From positions 26,535,016 to 26,599,015 of the forward strand of contig NC_052475.1 of assembly GCF_009730915.1 (NCBI RefSeq): a DNA stretch of 64,000 bases, in the 5' to 3' direction. The notes beneath the pieces were generated by a model that saw only the letters and a program-made list of their open reading frames with translations, did no database searches and had not been told where the DNA came from. The translations under genes and the position numbers were made by a program. Numbering within the stretch: position 1 is the stretch's first letter; each line of letters begins with the position of its first letter. This document shows positions 48,472 to 63,857 of this stretch, piece by piece. The DNA comes from Dioscorea cayenensis subsp. rotundata. Its lineage: Eukaryota > Streptophyta > Magnoliopsida > Dioscoreales > Dioscoreaceae.

Positions 48472-48632
48472 TCTTCAAGCACTTGACAAGAACCTTTTCA
48501 AGAGTGAGGCCCTCCATCAGGTATCATTTCTTCCCCTTCTACTATGAGATTGGTTTGCCATTTAATGAGAAGATTAACATCATTGACTCTAAACCTATCC
48601 CTCTTCTTAAAAACATTATTCAGAAAATTAAT
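48472..48632 (+). pseudogene. CCoAOMT-like pseudogene, exon 1 joined to an exon 4 remnant
   Basis: 48472-48520 encodes LDKNLFKSEALHQ|GT, matching the end of exon 1 with its donor. Within 20 bp, 48540-48632 encodes [20 protein letters not shown] then PLLKNIIQ, matching exon 4 ([11 protein letters not shown]...). Exons 2, 3 and 5 are missing. It stands between genes A and B on the same strand, a third member of the array reduced to fragments. Confidence 0.85.
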
Positions 48633-49109
48633 ATTGATGATTTTTTATGTGTTTAAGTAATTATTTAAGTCAACCATTGGATAGCCCAATAATATGACAC
48701 AAAAATACAAGAAAAAAGACAAAGTTAAAATCTTTCTACCAAAAATATACTATTTCTGTACTGTTTAAGAGTATGTGTGTAGGTCCCGGTAGGAGAAACA
48801 GTGATTTCATCCCTCCAGAATTGCAGAGTAAAAAGAATTTTTTTAAAAGATATGTAAGTCACTGTAACTAGTGCATCTCTGTACTTATTTGTCATTTTGA
48901 CAATTCCAAACACTTGTCATTTATTAGTAAAAATAAATAACTAACTATTTAATTCAAACACACAAGTAAAGCTTGTGAATGCTGGTAAGAATAACTATGC
49001 TATGAGAGACTCATAAAGCATAAAGCAAATTGAAGTTGAAGAAATCATGGCATATAACGCACATTTTCAATAGTGTAATTGACCGGTTGATCCGGCATTT
49101 CAAAAAAAA
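48633..49109. other. Spacer before duplication copy 2, no gene seen
   Basis: AT-rich sequence without recognised coding or repeat structure. Confidence 0.5.
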
Positions 49110-49367
49110 CCATTGGAAATGAGAATTTTTTTCATTATACACAGTAAGTCTTTAGCTTATGATCCATGTATTGTCATATCACAAATCTGTATTAGTCATG
49201 ATTTCTATTTGCCGCCTTGTTATTTAAAATATTATTATTATTATTGGCATGCAATACTTATTTCTAACTTATATTGTGAAATATTTATGATCTCATCTCA
49301 TACGTGAACAACAATAAGACAATTTTCAAACTCCGTGATGACCATTTTAAGACTAAACATACAATTG

Positions 49368-49611
49368 ATTTGTTTTTGGGAAGAGGAGCGGGGCGAATCC
49401 ACTAAAGACCCCAGGGACGTGCATAAGCCTCGGTGGAACAAGTGGGGACGAGACCGCCCTCACGTGGGAGCCGGAACCACTTATATACAATCACTATTCA
49501 CAACTCCCAAAAATGTGCCCTCAGCCGAGAATCGAACTCTCACCATTCTGTGAGAGCACTATCTGTGACCTGTGTACCAATAGACCCACAGGTCGTTAGC
49601 AATTTGTTCTT
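49368..49611 (-). mobile_element. SINE family 2, copy 2, inserted in duplication copy 2
   Basis: Element 49378-49601 on the minus strand, with box-A-like GTGGGTCTATTGGTACACAGG (split by variation) and box B GAGTTCGATTCTC. It shares CACTTGTTCC-CCGAGGCTT and the 5' AACGACC with copy 1. Flanks ATTTGTTTTT (49368-49377) and ATTTGTTCTT (49602-49611) are the probable target duplication. Copy 1 of the segmental duplication has the uninterrupted site near 40470-40485. Confidence 0.85.
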
Positions 49612-50888
49612 TTTTCTTTAACTTAAATACTACATTTGAAGGGCTTAATTTTCGAGACTAAACAAAATCATTCAATCATCGCCATCATTCCTTTCCAATT
49701 TGTTCTATTTGGTGGGTAGGAAGCCAACTTTGAACACTACTTTGAACTTTATTAGGAAATGGCTTGGATCATTCTACAAATGCAGAATATATCATAACCT
49801 TTGATTTTCGATTTTCTATTCTAGTAACTTGTAAGACCCATCTTCCATAATGATTTTTTCGTAACTTGTAAGACCTTCCTTCCATATCAAGGTCTTGCTT
49901 TTCGTCTTCAACTTCTTTAATGTAGTTATTATTGGAAGATTTTATTTTTTATTTTTAACAAAATATACCTATCATATGTCATGACATGGATACCACCAGA
50001 AATTAATCGCCTGACTCACACTCACTCAGTAGATGGGGGAATTAAATTGCAAACCAGCTTCCACAGATCTACTATTAACATTGTTATTTCTGGTCTATTT
50101 TGAATCATGAATAATAAAATTTTTATAAGACATATTTTTCGCAATGGAGCTAGTATCAATAGATCAAAGTCTTTTTGGTTTATATTGGACTTTTTCCCAT
50201 ATATATAAAAAATAAAAATCTCACTTACACTAGATAGACAGATATTACAAGACACCCAGATAATAATTTATTCAAAAAAATAGAATTTATTTATAAGAGC
50301 ATCAGATCTGTTTGGTATTTATTTCTTTTTATTTAAAAAAATAACAAATATTATTGTTTAATTATAATAACAAAAACAAAAGCAACCCACCAAGTCATCA
50401 ACCATAACCACTCACCTTCTTCCTCGCCTTTTTTTTTTTGGATTTTTCTTGCATTTTCCGGTTTCTAGATGTTGTTTATATTTTTGACTATATATTTTTA
50501 CCATGTGTTGCTATTGAAATAATTAGGGGAACCAAATTCAAAATAATAAAGTTTAAATTAGCTTAATAGATGTTTATCTTGCATGATATTTTATTATTTT
50601 AGTTCCTTTAAAATATTGCAAATATTTATTTTTAAATAATATTGAAATCTCATCGTTTACCATTATGTAAATTTCTCCTAGACTCAAAACCTCATCTTTA
50701 TCAATTGAATCAATTCCATTAATATATGTATTAGTATATATATATTGCTATTAAATTACAAAAATAAAAGAATTAAACAAAATTTAAACAAAACCAAATT
50801 TATATTCCAATCTCAATGGATAACAAGAATCACTGTTTTAAATTTATTATTATCAAAATAAAAGTAGGCAAATTGGAATTATATGGGA

Positions 50889-51136
50889 AAACATCATCTA
50901 AGGACGTCCCTAGATTTCAATTCTAGGGATGTTTTTAAATCTAAGTCGTTGGATCATCATCCGATGGTTGATTGATTATATAAATACTGTACATCTTTTT
51001 ACTGTTCATTATCACTGTACAACACTGTAGAACACGGTTTCTACTGTTCATAATGATAAGAGCCGTCAGATTTTCATCCGATGGCTACTATGGACATTCC
51101 TAGATTTGAAATCTAAGGACGTTCCTAGATGATGGG
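50889..51136. mobile_element. MITE copy 2 (inverted relative to 2222-2459)
   Basis: Ends CATCATCTAAGGACGTCCCT and, reverse complemented on the right, CATCATCTAGGAACGTCC are ~40-bp inverted repeats. The interior matches 2222-2459 in reverse orientation. A TA run follows the right end. In duplication copy 1 (about 42035-42095) the site is empty. Confidence 0.8.
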
Positions 51137-51142
51137 TTCTCG

Positions 51143-51177
<35 letters not shown>

Positions 51178-51597
51178 GTTTATTAATTCTAATCTCAATT
51201 ATTGGTCCAAAACCAATGACTTTGACTAATAATAGACTTTTTCAAAAAAAAAAAAAAACTAATAATAGACTCCATGCGGCACCACCTAATCAAAACTTAT
51301 TTTCTTAATTACAAGGATTACATTCATGATTCATGTCTTAATAAAGTTATATGGTGTGCCGAGAATGAAGTCATTAAACTTTGGTGATTTTAATAGCCAT
51401 GCACGTATTCATATGCCTATCCATTAATGTGTGCACCCACCTGTCATGCATTAATGCATCCTAGTTTCGTTCCATGTTAGGATATTCAATTCAAAGATGT
51501 GGAAAAGTGAGCAAAGGTTGCCTAATATTTACTTCAATTTTCCTCTCTTATTTAGTTATTTTACTTCATTTTTTTGACTTTCATGCCTTCCTCAGGC

Positions 51598-51605
51598 TAT
51601 ATAAA
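51598..51605 (+). promoter_or_regulatory. TATA box of the distal promoter, gene B
   Basis: TATATAAA about 100 bp before the distal ATG (51704). Gene A lacks it: there CTCAG is followed directly by GTGGTTCC, whereas gene B has 16 extra bases holding the TATA box between them. Confidence 0.65.
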
Positions 51606-51703
51606 CAGAAGGTGGTTCCTTTATTTTTTTCATGCAAATTGAGTGTGTGAGCAAATAGAGAAACAAAGTTAAACTTTAGTTTATTTTTTCTTTAATCTCC
51701 AAA

Positions 51704-53561
<1,858 letters not shown>

Positions 53562-55727
53562 TTATAATATTAATAATAAAAATAAAGAAAAAAAAAAGTC
53601 AGTCGGACTTATGTTCTTGTTTCCGAATAAAGTTGCATGCTTGACATGCTATCGCATCTGTATGTTTATTTTTGCAATTATTTATTTTTGAAGTTCAATG
53701 GACTATATGTTTGTAATTCTAAATTACAAGAAGAATGCATACAAAATTTAGCAGCTGGAGGGAGCAACATCATTAACAACAAAACTGCATGAAACAAAAG
53801 AAGATGATGCCAACAAAAACATAAACAAAAAAGTTTGTTTTTCTCTCATGATCACAAGCAAAATTTGACAATCAGAGCAAATAAAATAGAGAAATTAAAA
53901 CTTAAAAATTCACATATAAATGGCACATCCAAATAGACAGAACATGGATGAAAATCCTAATTAGTTGTGTAAAAGTCAATCCATCAATATCTTCACATAA
54001 ATAGCTAAGTATAAAAAAAGGTGAAGAACTGACCGAGAATTTCAGTCCTAAGTTTCATACACATGTACTTGACTGATGTTAAACTAAACATATATACCAA
54101 ATATTGACCATGAGAAGGCACGCAAAGTTAAGATTTGCAAGTATAAGAAACTATATGATATGGCTGAAGATGCTAATTTAGAAAATAAATACAATATGAT
54201 GATTTAGACACCTCATTAAGACCAAAAAATACATTAACATAGAAGACATGGGACGTTGGATTTGATCAGGATATAGAGACAAAACATTTCTATAATGCGG
54301 TCATTTTGTTCAACCAAAAAATATCTAGCTAATTCTTCTTCATCAACTGGCATAACATGGTTTAAACGTAAGCATTCTGAAATCATACGAGAATATTTGA
54401 TATGTATAAATACAGCTTGTTTTGAGATTTCTCTTTTGCAACACAAATTTCACAATTCATGTAACATCTGGTTAAACTGTAAAGTTTTTTGCTAGGAATG
54501 CAGCAAGGTCACAGAGAAAGAAGAGTATTAAAAACAAAGAGAGAAAAGAGTGCTCATTCGCACAAGTCCATGATGTTCAAGACAGCACTAGAATAAATTC
54601 AAGAACAAAAAGTGATTGATTGAACAGAGAAAACAGAATGCTCATTCGCACAAGTGCATGATGTTCAAGAAGCACTAGAATAAATTCCAGAACAAAAAGT
54701 GATTGATCGAACAAACATGAGAACTATATTCTGACAATGAAATCCATGCATGGATAAATAGCAGCCTTATACTCGAGGAAATACTAAACTATGAACAGGT
54801 TAGAAGTCACAAAGCTTGTCCATCGCCATATCTTATGCCAAAGTCATGTCAACATAGATAAGCCCATCCACATTACCTCGATCATGATGATCTTCTGTCT
54901 ATGGAAAGAAAAGAAAGAAAATCATCTTAAATGAGTAGCACAATTTGTGCCAAGTTAAAATGATCCATTAGTCCCAATACTATGAGTCATCTAAGGAACA
55001 GCATCAGTGCATCTTCTGATGGGGATTCGTAACATTTAAATGAATTTGCCGTTAACATCATAAGAAACAAAGAAATATATGTTTTCTCATTGTTGAAATT
55101 CTACTCCGTTTATGTTAAGCTTCCTCAATTTCCATGTATCAACAACCAAACTAGTTCCATAAATCAAACGCTTAGACTTTTGAAAAAAAAAATGACAAGG
55201 AGGATACATAAAAATCAAAAACAACAAACTATCTTACCTACATTATATAACAAAGCCTCACAGATCATGTTTCTAGAAGTTAAAGCAGGGGAAATAAAAC
55301 AGTAATGCCATTATTATGAGCATAGCCTGCAAAAACAAAATCCTACCAACCCATTACTCAATACTAGAGATTATATATGCTATAGCAGTAGTTTTTGACT
55401 TTTATGGGAACTAAGTCATATAAAAACGCAAACAACTAAATTATAATATGCACAAGTATCCCCTCCAATTTAACAAGCAACATGTAATATCACCCAACCA
55501 AAGAACCAAAGGCTGCAAAGGCTTTGAAAGGTCACACTTATGGACATAATGCATGTACATATTATCAGTTATAACTATATAGCTATGACAATATCCAGAC
55601 TAATGCAGTAACAAATAAGAGCAAAGGATAAACCTGGAGTTCACATTCAACAAGATATCGGAATTTTGAACAACCAGCACCAGATAACAAAGCAGCACAA
55701 ATAAATGACCAGCACCTTTACTTCCGG
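53562..55727. other. Spacer between gene B and EXO70
   Basis: Gene B 3' flank (to about 53740), the block also found at 39725-39850 (53785-53910), and sequence that probably includes the EXO70 3' UTR (from 55727 downward). No other coding family was recognised. Confidence 0.5.
54551..54726. repeat. Tandem direct repeat, 88-bp period, two copies
   Basis: Both copies begin TGCTCATTCGCACAAGT (54551 and 54639), then ATGATGTTCAAGA, CACTAGAATAAATTC and ACAAAAAGTGATTGAT, with small differences. Confidence 0.9.
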
Positions 55728-57764
55728 TTATGAACCAAGTTTTCTCCTAGGGTGGTTTTGTGGTCCACCAGGGGATCCTTCAAACAAGTCCAACAGATGG
55801 TTTTCCAAATCTTCCGGGGTGTACTTTATGTACTTTGCAGCATGACGGCCCTCTAAATGACCACCGAACCTGCCCATAAAAGCACGGTATGCAGGGATGA
55901 CCTTCTCAGATATGGAAATCCTAAGCTCTTCACGAAGCTGATTATCAGCAACCCTCCAAACAATCTGAGTCCTATAAATTTCTTCAAAGGCCATGTTAAA
56001 GTTCTTGAACCTATCCTTGATAGCCATCCTTGAAGCACTATTTGAACTCCCGCTCCCACCCAATCCATCATCCTTCAAATATGATAAAACCTTTGTCCAT
56101 GAAGCTCTGAGGTAGCTTGTTGCATACTGCCGAACCTGCCCGCGCCGTCTGCGCACCCAATGATCTCCAAGAAGAGCTCTAAGCTCGGAGTCCTTCACCT
56201 TTTGAACTATATATAGCATATTATTCATTAAGAACACATATTGCATCCCTCCATCATCATAAAGTTTTGATTTTTCCTCAAGATTGGCCTCCAAATATGA
56301 GATGCAAGCCAGCAAACGACGAGCAGTGGGACTCATGAGACCAAAATCACCACTTCCATCTCGTTGTTCAATGCTTTCAGGGTGATTCCCATCATCAGGG
56401 GAGCTCTCATCAAGGAGGAAATCAAGAGAATCCTTATAAGAAACCAAGAGCACAAGATAATTCATCACATAGCGAGTGATTGGATGTATGTCGCCATTTG
56501 GCATCGTCTTCTTAGAATTCTCATTCTGGACATCATTGCCAAATTCATTGAAGGTCCCCTTAGCGGCATCTCCAAGCCTAGTCAGTATCTCCTCAGCCTC
56601 AGTGATAAGGAGCTCCCCGTGCTCGCCAGGGAACATACTGCGGAGCTCCAGCATCACACCAGAGAGCGCCTCGTACATGCCAAGGATGCGGAAGAGCTTC
56701 TCCGACGAGCGCCGGCAGACAGCAATGGCGTCACCGAAGTTGAGAAGCTGCATGACGCATCCCTTAGCAGCCTCTGCGAAGCACTCATCGCGAAGAGTAG
56801 AAGACTCAGCGAAGATCTGGTCGCAGATGCGGCGCTCGCCGGGTAGAAGCAAGCCGATGCCGACCCTCACGGCCTGAACCCATTTACGCATCCGATCATC
56901 GAGTGTCTGCCACTCGATGCGCTGCACCTCGTCGATGCTCATCCGATCGACGCCGAGAATCGAAAGGCACTCGTCGAGCACTTCGCGCCGCACGCTGCTG
57001 TAGACCTGACAGAGCTCCTTGCCATAACCAGAAAGGATCATGCGGTCGGCGATGGACTTGAGATCAGCGACCACCTCGGGATGGATCAGTTCCGACGAGC
57101 TCTGCTGCTGCTGCTGCCGCTGCTCCTCCTCCTCCCCCTCGGGATCCGCGCTATTGTGATGGGGAATCTGGTGGTCGTCCTCAGCGGAACTCTCCGAGTC
57201 ATCGATGGGGGAGGGCTCACCGTGGTCGGACGAGAAGGAAGGGGAGGGTCGGGCAGCGGAGAAGGAGGAGAAGGAAAGCGAGGGTCGACGGGGCCCAGGG
57301 TCAGAGAGGTTCTGAGGATCGAGCGGCACGGTATGGCGGATCATCAGATGTCGAAACTCATCTTCAAGCCGGGTCATAGAGATCTGGAGAGTGGTCTCCG
57401 CGCGGGATCGGAGATCATCGGAACAGTCCTCATCGTAGACGAGCGAGATGAGATCATCCACAGCGGTGAGGTATTCGGAGGCATCATCAAGAGACGCACC
57501 AACATCGAAGAGTAGCGAATCCGAGTTGTCCCATCGAAGAACAACCTGGTCGGCAGCATCGAGGAGAAGCTCAGCCTCCGACGCCTCCTCCTGAGGGCCA
57601 TCGCCATCAGGAGCAGCAGGCGAAGGGAAGAGGTCGGAGAGACGGTTGTCAAAGCCGGAAAGGATGCGGATCATGTCCTCGGCGGCGTTAGTCGAGGTGG
57701 CGAGGCTCTTCACGATGTGCTGCGCCGTAGCGATGACCTTCTCTTGGCCGTCGACCTTCGCCAT
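55728..57764 (-). CDS. EXO70: EXO70 exocyst subunit
   Basis: One intronless frame encodes 678 residues from MAKVDGQEKVIATAQHIVKS. Upstream in-frame codons to 57929 include NPNPNPN encoded by telomere-like repeats, so they are probably 5' UTR. The N-terminal part forms heptad-rich helices; an acidic, Ser- and Gln-rich linker (about residues 205-275) precedes the Exo70 domain at about 290-660. Typical segments are YSSVRREVLDECLSILGVDR, GDIHPITRYVMNYLVLLVSY, YVFLMNNMLYIVQKVKDSEL, GDHWVRRRRGQVRQYATSYL and IKYTPEDLENHLLDLFEG. EXO70 helps tether secretory vesicles to the plasma membrane through phosphoinositides. Plant EXO70 genes outside the A clade are usually intronless, as here. The sequence seems closest to the F/D type, but I cannot fix the clade by eye. 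Confidence 0.95.
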   Translation of the reverse strand: MAKVDGQEKVIATAQHIVKSLATSTNAAEDMIRILSGFDNRLSDLFPSPAAPDGDGPQEEASEAELLLDAADQVVLRWDNSDSLLFDVGASLDDASEYLTAVDDLISLVYDEDCSDDLRSRAETTLQISMTRLEDEFRHLMIRHTVPLDPQNLSDPGPRRPSLSFSSFSAARPSPSFSSDHGEPSPIDDSESSAEDDHQIPHHNSADPEGEEEEQRQQQQQSSSELIHPEVVADLKSIADRMILSGYGKELCQVYSSVRREVLDECLSILGVDRMSIDEVQRIEWQTLDDRMRKWVQAVRVGIGLLLPGERRICDQIFAESSTLRDECFAEAAKGCVMQLLNFGDAIAVCRRSSEKLFRILGMYEALSGVMLELRSMFPGEHGELLITEAEEILTRLGDAAKGTFNEFGNDVQNENSKKTMPNGDIHPITRYVMNYLVLLVSYKDSLDFLLDESSPDDGNHPESIEQRDGSGDFGLMSPTARRLLACISYLEANLEEKSKLYDDGGMQYVFLMNNMLYIVQKVKDSELRALLGDHWVRRRRGQVRQYATSYLRASWTKVLSYLKDDGLGGSGSSNSASRMAIKDRFKNFNMAFEEIYRTQIVWRVADNQLREELRISISEKVIPAYRAFMGRFGGHLEGRHAAKYIKYTPEDLENHLLDLFEGSPGGPQNHPRRKLGS

Positions 57765-57960
57765 GGCTGCTGGATGACGAGCTCGCCAATGGATCGGATC
57801 TAGGGTTTGGAGAAGATTAGGGTTAGGGTTAGGGTTAAAGACGCCATTGGATTGGAGAAGACGGAGATAGTCTGAACGGGTGCCACATTTTGCCGGCTCG
57901 AATACCTCTTTAGAAGCTAATAAGTCCAATTTAGTCTTTTTATTTAATTGAACCGCTGAA
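57765..57960 (-). promoter_or_regulatory. EXO70 5' leader with telomere-like repeats
   Basis: On the minus strand three CCCTAA units stand together at 57837-57817 and another AAACCCTAG at 57808-57800, shortly before the ATG. These telo-box-like motifs occur in leaders or promoters of growth-linked plant genes; function here is inferred. Confidence 0.55.
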
Positions 57961-60900
57961 CCCGACCTCTAAAAAGAACCACCAATCAGAGCCTGAGTTT
58001 TTGTTTTTGAGGGTGGGTTCTACTCAGTAGAATAGGGTTTAAGTTGGTGGTTGGTTGGAATAAGGAAGGAGAAGATGGGTTAGCCTATCGTTTATGGGTT
58101 GGTTGTTACTGGTTGACTCGAATGTAGACAGTGTTTTGGAGAGATGATGATGTGGCGACATTTTATTGGTGTGCACGTGGGAATGTATAAGTATGTCTAA
58201 GTAATACTACCATCTCGCCATATGGGATTTATCAGTTTGATGTAGACTTCAACATGAGTTTGTGACTTTGTGGGATTTCAATTTATTTAATTTATCACCC
58301 GAATTTTATTTGATTAACCTAAAACGATTGTAATGGAACTTGTGATTTTTGTTGAAGTACAAGATTTTTTTTTGGGTTCTAGGGTGATAATGGGAAGGAC
58401 CAAGTTTATAGACTTTTGCCTGAATTTTGACATAATTTAGATAATTAAATTACATTTTGAGATCGGTAAAATCAAGTCGTAGTTCAAATTGAATCCAAAT
58501 TAATATGATTTATACTTGATTTAAGTTTTATTAAAACATATTTTAGATTTTATTATAATAAATTAATTTTAGTAAACTAAATAGTTTTTATTATAATCAA
58601 TTTTTAGTGAAATGACCTTTTCTCCCTTCATTTGTGTTTTTTTTTAATTTCAAGTTTTTCGCATATATTTATGCATTTACCTTTTTATATTCTTTTGCTT
58701 ATTGTTCCAATATTTTTTTATTTTTGGTGGAAGATTTTTTATTATTTAAAATTGTATAAAAAGAACATTTTGAATAGAAAAAGTAATGAGATAAAAAAAA
58801 AAAAAGCAACATGTAAACTGATACAATCTATTTTGAATATTGAATGATTGCATGCAATAACTTTAATATGACAACAACTAGTTTTAATAATAAATTAAAC
58901 AAAAAATTGTAGTGTGTCATGAAATGCAATGATACATGCGGATCATTGAGTTATTTCAAAACAGAAAATAAAATATGGTAAGCTGAAAGCCTGAAAACAT
59001 GTGTCCTCATGTTTCATGTGTAATAAATAATAGAATGAAATGGTATTAAGTTAAAATTTTATATTAAATATAAGTTATAATAGGCGTAAAATTAAATTAA
59101 GTGCAGATGCGTTTATAGTTGATCAGGTTTGAGTTCATGATTTCATGTGAGAGTAATATTAAGTAAATTATTAAGTTATAAATCCAAAAACTACACCTCT
59201 GATTAAAAAAAAAAACTAGTTAAAAATTTACTAGCTTGAGACTTATTTTATAAAGATTATCTATACCAAGCTCTTTTGTTTTAAAAAAAAAATTGAATAA
59301 ATCACTACTTTATTAAAGAAAAGAAATAAAACAAAACAAAACAAATATTAAAGAAGAACAAATCACAAGCAAACTTTAACGAAGAGTCTCCCACCAAAAG
59401 CAAGGCTTCCTTAACACACTAGAAAGAACAATCAAAAGCCAAAAAAAAAACAGTTGGATTGGCAAAGACCACCGTCTGGTAACATAAACCTACATCAAAC
59501 TGTTTCAAAAAGTACAAAACTCCAAGGCTTAAATTTACTCTATATATTGAAGTCATGTATTTCTAATGTTTACGGAAAGTTTCATCTAAAAATTTTAAAG
59601 TTAGTTATATAAATTAAAAAATCACAAATTTAAATTAAATTTAAACATATAAAATATTAAGTTTAGGATACAATTTTTCAGTGGGAAAATAAGACATTTA
59701 ACTTTCATGCGATGCGATGACTTGTCCATATTATCTACTACATAATGATAATTTTTCAAACTATTATATTCTAACCCATAAATGAAATATATGATAAAAT
59801 GTATAACGTAATATTTTAAATCAAAATTTTAAATTTAAATTAAGTATATTGGATAAATGGTTAAGAAATGCATTACAATTATACTTAGCTATAGCAAATT
59901 AAAATGATCATTAAAATTGTCATCATCATGGAATTGAAATTCAAGTTCAAAGTATCAAATTTTTGAACGAGATATGTCAAAGTTGATTATATGGTGACAC
60001 TTTAGTGATGTTAACGCAGGAAAGTGCGGCAGTAATATAATTTTCCCACATTATTTAAGCATTCATATGTTTGACTAGACAAATGTTGGTTCCGGATATT
60101 GAGGCACATTTCTGGTGAAAGATCCAAAATTTGTTTGAACTTTGAGTAGCCACTAGTGAGAGATAATCAATACCAAAGTGGAAGAATATTTAAGTATATA
60201 ACGAAATACACAACTTGATATGAGTGTTAAATATAAAAATTTTATAATCTAACAATAATGGCATAATACATAAACCATTAAAATTGAAAATTATGCATTC
60301 AACCTCCACCAATCCTAAAATATATATGGGCTAAAACTTTAACCTCTATCATGTTTTACAACAATATTTTTACTCAGAATCATCCATTTTTAGAGTTTGC
60401 CAATTGTTAAAAACAATATCATGTGAACATAACCAATCGTTAGGATTTCCATTCTCAACTTAAAATAAAAGGATTTAACCCACAGGCTCTGTACATGAAT
60501 GTTTTAATATAGACTTATGCAAGCAATGACGTCTCAACCAAGTTCAAGTTCAAGTTCAAACCAACACTTTAAAAAACAGATCAGGGCTGTAGTATAAGGT
60601 TTTTTTAATATACATCTAGCCATCTAGGTGATAGACCAAGATTTAGTATTATTATTATCACTCTTATTCAATAACAGTAATTACAGACCGCTACAAAAGT
60701 CATATATTACTCAAGAGTCAAGGTTTCTGAAAAATGTGTAGTAACAAATTACTAAACTTTGCAAGGGTATATGCAAAAATAAAAAATAAAAAAAGGGAGT
60801 TTTTTTATGTAAAAGAGATGAACTTGTCGGCATGCATGTTTAACCTTCTCTATGAAAAGCTTGCTAAATCTTTAAGTAATTCAACCGATGAACAAAGACT

Positions 60901-63857
60901 TTGACAATTGGCTATTGTGCTTATTATTAATTGCGGATTAGATTAGGACATAAACCACTTGGTATTGATCAAATATAATTAAATATTTGATCAATTACTT
61001 GTCTCTCATTTGTCTTCAAGCTGAAATGCTGAATCCCCTTCGTCACATCTACTTTGTCTAAAGCGCTGACAAATACTCTAATTGTGAGACCTTATGGTTT
61101 CCAGCACTGGTCATGCATTATCTTCAATTAAGTCCTCAAGTTGCTTTAACGTATTGCATTCTGACATAAAGTGAGCATCTACTCTTATAACCTCTGATTC
61201 ATGTTCTTTATTTATTCATACTAAACAGTATTTGTCTTTGAACCTTTTGTGTAGGCCTAATACAACTAAAGAAACCTACTTGGCCATGAATAGCACCAAA
61301 CAAGTCAGATCCTGAGTCGGTTAAGTCGGAGCAATTTATTCTTCCTCAATCTCAGATCAGATCATAAAACCTTTATTTATTTTTTATATTTTGTCTCTAC
61401 ACTTCTGCAAAACTCTATGAACATTTGTGTTTGAATGTACTTGTTATTGAAGAAAAGACTATAAGAAAACCAAGAAAAGTGTGCCAGTAGAGTTTTACAT
61501 ATTCTTTCCATTTACTGTATTTACCCCCTCAGAAAAAACAACCCCCAAAATATTCAAACCCTAGCTTATTACATTCCACAGGTTAAGATTTATACCCCAC
61601 ACACACACACACACACACACGTCTCCTCAAACTGGTAATCTAATTAAATATAAAGAAAAGTATTCCGTTACTTACCACTGCTGCACAAGAGGCCCAGGTA
61701 TTTGGATAGAGTAGTAGAAGAGGAATAAAGACTAAGAACAGTTATAATAAAGATTAACAAATAAGCTCAAGCGAAGTTGTATGTTGAAGGGAATATGATC
61801 AAACCATATGAGTAGTTAAGAAACAATCTTGTAACAACAGGCATAAGGCACAAAAGATATCTGCAGCTAATGCATAACAAGGAACAAACTGGAAATGATT
61901 GAAAAAAACTAAATAATGTTATAGTCATAACTTTGAAAAGAAAATGCTAAAATACATCAGAACTGTTGAGATTATGGAACCTAACCTAGTTGAAATTAAA
62001 TGAGCTAGGTCATGTTGGCCTTCATATTGTCAAGAATTTGAGCTTAAGATTAGGTTCAAGCTTAACGCTATTACTAGTCAATGACGTTTCAAAATCAAAC
62101 CAAATTTGAACCCTTGAATTTGGGTGGCCATTTGCATAGTAAAATTCACAGTTGATGTGTACTTCAACAAGGATACTTCAGAGAGACAAGGGGTAGTCCA
62201 CATAGTTGCTGAAGAATTAATCGTCTTGTATGATACTCAGATGGTAGCTACAAGTAAATAAGAGAAAATGACTAGTTTCTGGTACCATAAACAAGTTGCA
62301 GTTAGAGCAAGCGTATACAGGTTGTCAGCTTGATCACCAAAAGTGATAGAGCACTATTAATTTGGAGTTATTTTTAAACCCCTTTTATACTCTACAGCTA
62401 ATGGTCCCATTACCCATTGATCAGCTATAAACATATCAAGGGAATAAGTAAAAAATAGTTACATCCTTGTCTTCTTAGGGCATTTTCTGCACCTAAAGTA
62501 CTCTTATTTAACATTAACATTAGGCTTTTCATGATGGACTATGTTTTCTGTGTAGTTGATCACCCAAGTCATCAGTTGGATGTTTGTATTATTGTTGAGG
62601 TCCTATACAATGATGAGCAGTATATATTCTATTTCTCAAATCAGATAAAATATGTAAAATGATTTTTTTTTTTTTATAACAAAATACGTAAAAAGAAATT
62701 TAACAAAATGCATTGGGTGAGTTCATTATGTAGTTGTTCACCAATAATTATATTAACACTAATTCCAAGTTTCACAAAATCGATATTGATGTTCACATGA
62801 CTTAGAAGAAACAGCAAAAACAGGGTTTGAATTCTAAGTTATATGCAAACAATCATTTCTGAGCGAATAGTATCTATTATAGAATTAGACTATCAAAGGA
62901 GCTGGCTAAGGAAAGCAAACTCATGATAAGGGAAGGAAGCAGAATGATCAAGGGAAGAGCAAACCAGTTCCTTGACCACAAATGAAACCAATTACAAAAT
63001 GAAAGATAAGAATATCCAAATTGTACACAAAAGGGGAACCTAATACTTTCCTCCCTGTAAGTTCTTACACTTATCAAGAGTATTACCCGATAGGAATTAG
63101 CTTTCTTGGTAAGATGTTCTTTCCTCCCAATATACTCTACATGAAACAAACAGTAATTTTGAAATGTAACCAGTGGCCCACAAGTTTGATGATTTAGAGG
63201 AAAACTACAAATTCCTAAGGATGTCATTGAAGTGTTACACAATCTGATTCATAGACAGATTAGCAAAAAAAAATTTCAAAAGGCTCCAAAATGGAACTTA
63301 TCACCAACCGAAAAAATAAAGGTATATCAGGATAATATCATGATATTGTTTCTGCAATTTAATATCAGTTTTAGTCATGACTTATATAACATGAGAAAGT
63401 TAAAGAAAACAAGAGGCGCTTCAGATTTAATATGAACTAGGCATGATAGAGAAGTCACTAGTTCAAAAGTTCAAGTCTCTAATGCATGTGATGCTTACAA
63501 GTTACAAACCAAAACGCAAAATTTTGATCATGGTTTCCTCCATATTGCCTTTTCATTATCTGTTATTCTGCACGAATGAGAAGGAACATGAGGTGCCTTG
63601 TAGTCTCAGTCAGCAGCAAAGTTTTGTGGTAATGGCACAAATATTAATTTTTTTTTTTTTAAATATCTTGTGCAATATATTAAAAAGTTTTATCCCAAAA
63701 AATACCCAATGGAAGAAACTGTACATTCACATTCATATAATGGACTATGTGAGCATATTCATCAAGGAAGCAAGGAATAGTGTCTCAGGAAGCAGTAATT
63801 TCACCAAGTTCAGGCACTAAAATGATGAAAAGATATTTGTTAACACAAAAATAGTAC
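57961..63857. other. Long AT-rich spacer, no gene seen
   Basis: Almost 6 kb without a recognised coding family on either strand. It holds an (AC)n microsatellite at about 61597-61620 and A/T runs. Its left edge is the EXO70 promoter and its right edge the 3' flank of the FIGL1-like gene. Confidence 0.55.
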
